NCBI GenBank assembly: GCA_024362935.1
Contig: JANCRA010000016.1
Location: 19,203,165 to 19,267,164 of the forward strand
Direction of reading: 5' to 3'
Origin: Setophaga petechia
Taxonomy: Eukaryota > Chordata > Aves > Passeriformes > Parulidae
DNA: 64,000 bases
Under the pieces are notes generated by a model. It was not told the DNA's origin, made no database searches, and saw only the letters and a program-made list of their open reading frames with translations. Both the position numbers and the translations under genes were made by a program. This document shows positions 62,201-64,000 of the stretch, one piece after another. Numbering within the stretch: the stretch's first letter is position 1; each line of letters opens with the position of its first letter.

Positions 62201-64000
62201 AATTCAGGTTCACCTCGTGTTTGTGATGAGTGACACATGGGCAGAGGTGCTCAGCTGGACATGAGGCAGTTCTGGTTTTCAGTGTAACACATGTTTTCAG
62301 TGCTACTTTATATTTCATAACCAGATTTAAAGAAGTGATAAGAAAAACAGCTGCCATTTGCTGAGCACTGTCTGGAAACACAAAGGGTTACTGAACTGAG
62401 CACACATGCACCACCTGCCTGCCTCTGTCAGATTCCCCCAACACAGGAAAATTTTCTGTCAGGAAATTACATATAGTTGGGTTTAATTTCTTTTTTTGAG
62501 GTGATTCCGAGTCCTGAATATAACAATGTGACAATCAGTCATATATTCATTGAGAAGAATGAATGCAGTTAGATAATGAAAATATCATTATCTATTATCT
62601 GTATCTTGTAAAAAGCTGCAAAATGCAGGAGGCTAATTCTTTTATATATAAAAATATCTGTAGCACACCTTTTCTCAAGTCTTAAGGAACACCATTTTAC
62701 TGCCAAATATCATGCAGAAAAGACTTTTAATCCTTCTGATCAAAGTGAAATCAATATGGACTTGCATATTAAGAAAAATCACAATATCCTGGAATGACTT
62801 TTGTATCCTTGTGATACTAAGGGCTGGAAATAAAAAGTTTAATGGTATTTTATGCTCTCCACAAAGGCCAGTCACCCCTTGATGTTTTGACCTTGACAGC
62901 AAACAACAAATATCTAGTTTAAATGAAAAGATTATTTCCCAGTACTGACAGTGGCCTGTCTGTGATCAGTGGAGGTTTTTCAGCTGAGCCATTATTCAGC
63001 CAGCCAAACCTTTCACTCAGGATCAAGAACTTACCTTGCAAGAGCCTGTACTGACACACACATTGTATCAGCTTGGCAGGGAAGGCACAAACAAGGCATG
63101 AAAAGTCTACACTGAGAAAGGTCAAGGTAGAAGATTGCAAACATCATCCTAAAGTGGGATGTCAGCAACAACTTCTTGCAAGTGGAAAAACCAAGATATT
63201 GCAGCTCCCTGCAGTGCACTGGTGGTAGTAGAAATGTCCATCTTGTCATGATTCTTCTTAAGTTACAGTAAGTTTGAATAATAGGGACTAAAGTGTATCT
63301 TGGAGGGCAGGACAGAGGAGATGGGCACAGGGCAGCAGATTTCATTCTGGCCAAACCTACCAGATGTTGCCATGGGCTCCATGCTCACCTTGTACACAGT
63401 TAAACCCTGCCACAGATGAAGTGAGAGGACAGTAACAGGAGCTATTCAGACACAGAATATAAGGGAAACAACATAAGAACTTTTGAAATATAATAATACC
63501 TCCAGTTCTCTGAGTGCATTATCACATTCCTTCTGCCCAGGAGCTTGTTGGGTGCACAGTGTGATGAGCTGGTTTATGCTCTCAGTCACAGCTCTGGGGA
63601 GAGAAGGAGGAAAAAAGGTGGATTTAAAAATTGAATTATTCCTCTCAGTAAAACTGTTGTCATTAAATGTATACTGCATAAAGATATAACACAATTGGAT
63701 CATCTACCACACAGCTGAGCCCAGCAGTCACCTGTGGGAAAGCACTGGTGACAAAAAGGACAGAACACCACCTGGCAGAGGCCAAGGCCAACTGACTGCA
63801 TTGGCACAGTGACACAGAGGAGCTGCTGAAGGTATTTCAGCACTTCTCCAGGTCTGACATTGACTGAATCATTTCTCACCTTCCACCCCAGAAGCCCTGA
63901 AGGACCCAGAAACAAGTGTCTGGTATGGAAAGCCATGGTGAATGTAAAGTAAATGTTATTTACCTTTCTCTAGAGTCTTGTCTGACATACTGTAACACAC
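18166..64000 (-). CDS. TLN2: Talin-2, C-terminal half (28 exons, 5' end outside the window)
   Basis: Talin-2 is a cytoskeletal adaptor that links integrin tails to F-actin and recruits vinculin at adhesions. This span holds 28 exons read right to left; the exons sum to 3,641 nt, which is 1,212 whole codons plus stop. The protein covers the end of rod bundle R6 through R13 and the dimerisation helix; the FERM head and early rod lie beyond the right edge. Every exon has AG/GT boundaries, and all phases agree, including the split codons at the ends of four exons. The C-terminus ends in TELREDEG, the talin-2 form; as I recall talin-1 ends in SELRDEH. MIR190A in an intron supports TLN2. Introns range from about 90 bp to 8 kb and hold only repeats, LTRs and anonymous sequence. 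No frameshift or premature stop is seen. Confidence 0.97.
19198..19323 (-). CDS. TLN2: TLN2 exon, end of R13
   Basis: This 126-nt phase-0 exon encodes 42 residues, [20 protein letters not shown] to [10 protein letters not shown] (about 2459-2500). The acceptor is TCCTCAAAG and the donor is GTTGGT, both a little off consensus. The acidic [14 protein letters not shown] stretch fits talin-2 rather than talin-1. Confidence 0.97.
19836..20203. repeat. TA/CA microsatellite with TTGTTTTATATA motif
   Basis: The left part repeats (TA)n-GTTGTTTTATATA; the right part alternates (TA)n with ACACACAT blocks and ends in a run of about 24 TA. It lies in the TLN2 intron, about 510 bp upstream of the acceptor of the exon at 19,198. 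Confidence 0.97.
21473..21873. repeat. 65-68 bp tandem repeat, 6 copies
   Basis: Six copies of AGAAGCTCAACATGAAATGG...TAACATAAAGGGAACCAG...ATGTAAAGAAGCTCACTC are present. Units with and without an extra TTA (GAAATTATGG against GAAATGG) alternate irregularly. The array lies in the intron following the TLN2 exon at 22,115. Confidence 0.95.
22115..22297 (-). CDS. TLN2: TLN2 exon, R13 actin-binding bundle
   Basis: This 183-nt phase-0 exon encodes 61 residues, [20 protein letters not shown] to [11 protein letters not shown] (about 2398-2458). The acceptor is CCTTCTAG and the donor GTACCT. It contains the [20 protein letters not shown] core helices of the I/LWEQ module. A 65-68 bp tandem array begins about 240 bp downstream. 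Confidence 0.97.
22389..22451 (-). CDS. TLN2: TLN2 exon, R13 (63-nt small exon)
   Basis: This 21-codon exon reads [20 protein letters not shown] and one Ala (about 2377-2397). The acceptor is TTTTTTCAG and the donor GTGAGT. It carries the [11 protein letters not shown] signature of the talin actin-binding module. Only about 90 bp separate it from the next exon. Confidence 0.96.
24145..24270 (-). CDS. TLN2: TLN2 exon, R13 actin-binding bundle
   Basis: This 126-nt phase-0 exon encodes 42 residues, [20 protein letters not shown] to RELVAQGK (about 2335-2376). The acceptor is TTGGTTATAG and the donor GTGGGT. It follows the 8-kb intron carrying MIR190A. R13 forms the C-terminal actin-binding site ABS3 together with the dimerisation helix. 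Confidence 0.96.
27850..27934 (-). ncRNA. MIR190A: microRNA precursor mir-190a
   Basis: The minus strand carries the 85-nt mir-190a hairpin. The 5p arm (27,899-27,920) begins TGATATGTTTGATATATTAG, which I recognise as miR-190a-5p; the 3p arm (27,863-27,883) begins CTATATATCAAACATATTCC. They face each other across a short AT-rich loop, and the stem base (TGCAGGA / TCCTGCC) also pairs. Against the human precursor as I remember it only two stem positions differ and both mature arms are unchanged. MIR190A is known to lie in a late TLN2 intron in sense orientation, as here, so it is probably processed from the TLN2 transcript. Confidence 0.97.
28291..29838. repeat. Nested (higher-order) tandem repeat: 141 bp + n x 46 bp
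   Basis: A 141-bp module (containing CCACTGCAAGGAGAGTACTG and CTCAAAGTTCTTGAAAAAAT) occurs six times. Between modules lie 46-bp subunits (CTCCTGCTTAATAAACCATA...GATCTCAGTGCTTCTC) in counts of 1, 2, 4, 3, 2 and 3, so module spacing is about 233, 325, 281, 234 and 282 bp. The array lies in the MIR190A intron, 357 bp upstream of the precursor in the direction of transcription. Confidence 0.95.
30458..30591. repeat. 45-bp tandem repeat, 3 copies
   Basis: Three copies (45, 45, 44 bp) of ATTTGTCTAGATAGTTCCAT...AATAACTCCTATTCCTGC lie in the same intron as MIR190A. Confidence 0.93.
32280..32404 (-). CDS. TLN2: TLN2 exon, R12/R13
   Basis: This 125-nt exon completes the split Gly with two bases and encodes 41 residues, [20 protein letters not shown] to LKPRAKPK (about 2294-2334). 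The acceptor is TTGATTCCAG and the donor GTGAGT. It leads into R13, the I/LWEQ-type actin-binding bundle. A solo LTR lies 340 bp upstream in the preceding intron. Confidence 0.96.
32745..33135 (-). mobile_element. Solo LTR, endogenous retrovirus, copy 1 (sense to TLN2)
   Basis: This 391-bp element is bounded by TG...CA and flanked by a perfect 6-bp target duplication GGTTGC (32,739-32,744 and 33,136-33,141). On the minus strand it has a TATA-rich segment, AATAAA at 32,823-32,818 and a CA end. It shares nearly all its sequence with 34,242-34,631 and 52,057-52,445. A 6-bp duplication suits an ERVK-type (class II) element. No internal retroviral genes remain. It lies in a TLN2 intron, 340 bp upstream of the exon at 32,280. 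Confidence 0.92.
34242..34631 (-). mobile_element. Solo LTR, endogenous retrovirus, copy 2 (sense to TLN2)
   Basis: This 390-bp element is of the same family and orientation as copy 1 and is flanked by its own perfect 6-bp duplication GATTCC (34,236-34,241 and 34,632-34,637). The sense AATAAA is at 34,320-34,315. Different duplications show that copies 1 and 2 are separate insertions, not the two ends of one provirus. It lies 160 bp after the donor of the exon at 34,792. Confidence 0.92.
34792..34897 (-). CDS. TLN2: TLN2 exon, rod bundle R12
   Basis: This 106-nt exon encodes 35 residues, [18 protein letters not shown] to [11 protein letters not shown], plus the first base of a split Gly codon (about 2258-2292). 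The acceptor is CTTCCTCTAG and the donor GTGAGT. A solo LTR sits only 160 bp downstream in the next intron. Confidence 0.96.
36872..36979 (-). CDS. TLN2: TLN2 exon, rod bundle R12
   Basis: This 108-nt phase-0 exon encodes 36 residues, [20 protein letters not shown] to LELLEHVLL (about 2222-2257). The acceptor is CCCCCTCAG and the donor GTAAGG. Confidence 0.96.
38317..39007. repeat. 31/37-bp GC-rich minisatellite, 20 units
   Basis: Twenty units of ACCCAGCTGGGCTGTGTGTG plus CAGTGCTCCAA or CTGTGCTCCAA occur in a 31-bp form and a 37-bp form carrying an extra ACCCAA. Both lengths are 1 mod 3 and contain no stop, so all three frames and both strands stay open; the long reading frames here (up to 348 codons) are therefore not evidence of a gene. 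It lies in a TLN2 intron. Confidence 0.97.
41571..41756 (-). CDS. TLN2: TLN2 exon, rod bundle R12
   Basis: This 186-nt phase-0 exon encodes 62 residues, [19 protein letters not shown] to [12 protein letters not shown] (about 2160-2221). The acceptor is CACTTGTAG and the donor GTAAAC. The following intron (36,980-41,570) is 4.6 kb and holds a 20-copy minisatellite. Confidence 0.96.
43683..43799 (-). CDS. TLN2: TLN2 exon, R11/R12
   Basis: This 117-nt phase-0 exon encodes 39 residues, [18 protein letters not shown] to IEYIKQELT (about 2121-2159). The acceptor is CTTGTTCAG and the donor [15 protein letters not shown] is a conserved talin helix segment. Confidence 0.96.
44095..44220 (-). CDS. TLN2: TLN2 exon, rod bundle R11
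   Basis: This 126-nt phase-0 exon encodes 42 residues, [18 protein letters not shown] to MYQLKGAAK (about 2079-2120). The acceptor is CATTGCACAG and the donor GTAAAA. Confidence 0.96.
44849..45032 (-). CDS. TLN2: TLN2 exon, rod bundle R11
   Basis: This 184-nt exon begins with one base completing Arg and encodes 61 residues, [20 protein letters not shown] to LGSDDPETQ (about 2018-2078). The acceptor is TTGCTACAG and the donor GTGAGA. It belongs to the R11 region that includes IBS2 in the family. Confidence 0.96.
45756..45922 (-). CDS. TLN2: TLN2 exon, R10/R11
   Basis: This 167-nt exon encodes 55 residues plus two bases of a split Arg codon: [18 protein letters not shown] to [10 protein letters not shown] (about 1962-2016). 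The acceptor is GTTTCTAG and the donor GTCAGT. This region enters R11, where talins carry the second integrin-binding site (IBS2). Confidence 0.96.
46646..46792 (-). CDS. TLN2: TLN2 exon, R10
   Basis: This 147-nt phase-0 exon encodes 49 residues, [20 protein letters not shown] to [10 protein letters not shown] (about 1913-1961). The acceptor is CCATCTAG after a TTCTTTGCC tract; the donor is GTAACA. Confidence 0.95.
47954..48161. repeat. Segment with perfect 13-bp terminal inverted repeats
   Basis: CACTTACAGGCAA at 47,954-47,966 is matched in reverse complement by TTGCCTGTAAGTG at 48,149-48,161. The 208-bp interior is AT-rich, with the 37-bp triple repeat and a smaller TAACTTGT/ACAAGTTA palindrome. 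Flanks AAAGT and AAAGC are similar but not identical. It could be a small non-autonomous DNA transposon or a chance foldback. Confidence 0.45.
48030..48140. repeat. 37-bp tandem repeat, 3 copies
   Basis: Three exact-length copies of TAGTAACAAGTTAAGAGTTT plus TAAGAGTTTTCATTGTA are present. They sit inside a segment bounded by 13-bp inverted repeats (47,954-48,161). Confidence 0.95.
48393..48512 (-). CDS. TLN2: TLN2 exon, rod bundle R10, with a weak donor
   Basis: This 120-nt phase-0 exon encodes 40 residues, [18 protein letters not shown] to AAATAEPEE (about 1873-1912). The acceptor is TTTTTGCAG. The donor is GAG|GTCTGC, lacking the usual A/G at +3, A at +4 and G at +5. The next exon continues in frame with [10 protein letters not shown], so this donor must be the one in normal use. 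Confidence 0.95.
49820..49921 (-). CDS. TLN2: TLN2 exon, rod bundle R10
   Basis: This 102-nt phase-0 exon encodes 34 residues, [20 protein letters not shown] to AIAVTAQEM (about 1839-1872). The acceptor is GTCTTGCAG and the donor GTAAGG. Confidence 0.96.
50762..50908 (-). CDS. TLN2: TLN2 exon, R9/R10
   Basis: This 147-nt phase-0 exon encodes 49 residues, [20 protein letters not shown] to [11 protein letters not shown] (about 1790-1838). The acceptor is GTCCTGCAG and the donor GTGAGC. Confidence 0.96.
51493..51663 (-). CDS. TLN2: TLN2 exon, rod bundle R9
   Basis: This 171-nt phase-0 exon encodes 57 residues, [20 protein letters not shown] to [11 protein letters not shown] (about 1733-1789). 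The acceptor is CTTTCTCAG and the donor GTAAGG. Substitutions against human talin-2 are conservative. Confidence 0.96.
52057..52445 (+). mobile_element. Solo LTR, endogenous retrovirus, copy 3 (antisense to TLN2)
   Basis: This 389-bp element of the same family is on the plus strand, with perfect 6-bp duplication TAACCA (52,051-52,056 and 52,446-52,451), a TATA-rich stretch, and AATAAA at 52,368-52,373. It has no internal region and lies in the intron between the exons at 51,493 and 52,801. Confidence 0.92.
52801..52902 (-). CDS. TLN2: TLN2 exon, rod bundle R9
   Basis: This 102-nt phase-0 exon encodes 34 residues, [19 protein letters not shown] to AAQLGHK (about 1699-1732). The acceptor is CTCTTTCAG and the donor GTACTG. 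An antisense solo LTR lies about 360 bp downstream in the next intron. Confidence 0.96.
54269..54401 (-). CDS. TLN2: TLN2 exon, rod bundle R9
   Basis: This 133-nt exon starts with one base completing the split Arg and encodes 44 residues, [18 protein letters not shown] to [10 protein letters not shown] (about 1655-1698). In talins R9 docks on the F3 subdomain to hold the autoinhibited form. The acceptor is TGTCTTGCAG and the donor GTGAGG. A T-rich, G-dotted tract lies about 75 bp upstream of the acceptor. Confidence 0.96.
54818..54999 (-). CDS. TLN2: TLN2 exon, R7 last helix to R9 start
   Basis: This 182-nt exon encodes 60 residues plus two bases of a split Arg codon: [16 protein letters not shown] to [14 protein letters not shown] (about 1594-1653). 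The acceptor is GACCACAG and the donor GTATGT. It contains the [16 protein letters not shown] helix conserved in talins. Confidence 0.96.
56076..56216 (-). CDS. TLN2: TLN2 exon, R8 end and return to R7
   Basis: This 141-nt phase-0 exon encodes 47 residues, [20 protein letters not shown] to [10 protein letters not shown] (about 1547-1593). The acceptor is CATTTCCAG and the donor GTAAGG. Human talin-2 has Ile where this copy has Thr in CRTATAP, by my recollection, an ordinary substitution. Confidence 0.96.
57315..57476 (-). CDS. TLN2: TLN2 exon, R8 bundle (vinculin/LD-motif-binding region)
   Basis: This 162-nt phase-0 exon encodes 54 residues from [20 protein letters not shown] to NLVKTIK (about 1493-1546). 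In talins R8 binds vinculin and LD-motif partners such as RIAM and DLC1; that is family knowledge. The donor is GTACAA. The acceptor GGTTTTTACAG is itself the first copy of a unit repeated about 21 times upstream, and the unit repeats a near-copy of the first exon bases (GTCCTA against GTCTTA). Confidence 0.96.
57476..58476. repeat. 39/54-bp minisatellite carrying repeated 3' splice-site modules
   Basis: Twenty-one full units and one partial abut the TLN2 exon 57,315-57,476. Eleven are 39 bp and ten are 54 bp (with an added CTTAAACCAGAATGT-type block). On the minus strand every unit reads CCTAAACATTGTGCC...TGCTGGTTTTTACAGG: a branchpoint-like CTAAA about 31 nt before an AG preceded by pyrimidines. 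The first unit supplies the genuine exon acceptor. A run of six units (57,569-57,832) recurs almost unchanged at 58,049-58,312. Confidence 0.96.
58620..58763 (-). CDS. TLN2: TLN2 exon, R7 to R8 passage
   Basis: This 144-nt phase-0 exon encodes 48 residues, [18 protein letters not shown] through [10 protein letters not shown] (about 1445-1492). The acceptor ends GGTAG and the donor is GTGAGG. It contains the linker into R8, the four-helix bundle that is inserted in R7. The intron that follows holds the splice-site minisatellite at 57,476-58,476. Confidence 0.96.
59994..60116 (-). CDS. TLN2: TLN2 exon, rod bundle R7
   Basis: This 123-nt phase-0 exon encodes 41 residues from [18 protein letters not shown] to [10 protein letters not shown] (about 1404-1444). 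The donor is GTAAGA. The acceptor is a purine-flanked TTTCTGAG rather than the usual YAG, which is slightly weak. Confidence 0.96.
61260..61349 (-). CDS. TLN2: TLN2 exon, rod bundle R7
   Basis: This 90-nt phase-0 exon encodes 30 residues, [20 protein letters not shown] onward to VMENSK (about 1374-1403). The acceptor ends TTTCAG and the donor is GTAATT. An LTR lies about 200 bp upstream in the adjoining intron (61,548-62,022). Confidence 0.96.
61548..62022 (+). mobile_element. LTR of an endogenous retrovirus (different family)
   Basis: The element starts TGTATGAAGATCAGTGAG and ends GTGACA, about 475 bp, with AGTATAAAG near 61,818, AATAAA near 61,922 and a C/T-rich block near 61,685. Flanks AACCT and AACCA would be a 5-bp duplication with one mismatch, which would suit an ERVL-type element. 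It resembles passerine LTRs I have seen and aligns with 741-1258 in reverse. The boundaries are inferred from that alignment. Confidence 0.7.
63500..63593 (-). CDS. TLN2: TLN2 exon, R6/R7 junction
   Basis: This 94-nt exon encodes 31 residues from AVTESINQL to NALRELE after one base of a split Arg codon. The acceptor is TCCCCAG and the donor GTATTA. It corresponds to about residues 1343-1373, the last helix of R6 passing into R7. R7 in talins carries the KANK-binding surface. Confidence 0.95.
63964..64000 (-). CDS. TLN2: TLN2 exon (partial, cut by window edge), end of rod bundle R6
   Basis: The minus strand reads [11 protein letters not shown] followed by AG and a GTA donor. The split AG joins the leading A of the next exon (63,593) to make Arg, continuing into AVTESINQL as expected for talin-2. 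Only 37 nt are inside the window. The match is short, and the assignment rests on phase, donor and continuity with the next exon. Confidence 0.82.

Noticed and set aside
61755..62381. A 208-codon minus-strand open frame
   Set aside because: It runs across the LTR at 61.5-62.0 kb in antisense and resembles no protein I know.

Overview
The window is vertebrate nuclear DNA, almost certainly from a bird and probably a passerine. It carries the 3' half of the talin-2 gene (TLN2) on the minus strand. From the right edge to position 18,166 I could place 28 coding exons. All lie between consensus-type splice sites, and all lengths and phases join into one open reading frame of 1,212 whole codons plus a stop. 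The protein is the C-terminal half of talin-2, roughly residues 1331-2542 counted back from the stop on a 2,542-residue protein: the end of rod bundle R6, bundles R7-R13, and the C-terminal dimerisation helix. The 5' half of the gene lies beyond the right edge. The microRNA gene MIR190A, a known intronic passenger of TLN2, sits in the 8-kb intron at 24.3-32.3 kb on the same strand and confirms the locus independently.

Layout. 1-18,165: sequence downstream of the TLN2 stop, holding the 3' UTR (end not resolved) and then gene-free DNA with an old LTR, a 20-bp minisatellite (6.56-7.06 kb), a 75-bp tandem array (11.5-12.1 kb) and a purine tract (14.1 kb). 18,166-24,270: the last five exons, which encode the R13 actin-binding bundle and the dimerisation helix, with a TA/CA microsatellite and a 65-68 bp tandem array in the introns. 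24,271-32,279: a large intron with MIR190A and a nested tandem repeat just upstream of it. 32,280-43,799: exons for R11-R13, two solo LTRs inside one intron, and a 20-copy GC-rich minisatellite at 38.3-39.0 kb. 43.8-64.0 kb: closely spaced exons for R6-R11, a third solo LTR of the same family (52.1 kb), a further LTR (61.5-62.0 kb), and a minisatellite that abuts an exon and repeats its 3' splice site (57.5-58.5 kb).

The exons show no frameshift or stop, so the gene looks intact over this part. Almost all long open frames outside the exons are by-products of tandem repeats. I see no second protein-coding gene. The most unusual item is the 57.5-58.5 kb array: about 21 tandem copies of a 39- or 54-bp unit, each carrying a branchpoint-like CTAAA, a pyrimidine stretch and an AG, with the first unit providing the acceptor of the exon that encodes much of R8. 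The bird and passerine assignment rests on LTR sequences I recognise and on divergence from human talin-2; no database was searched.
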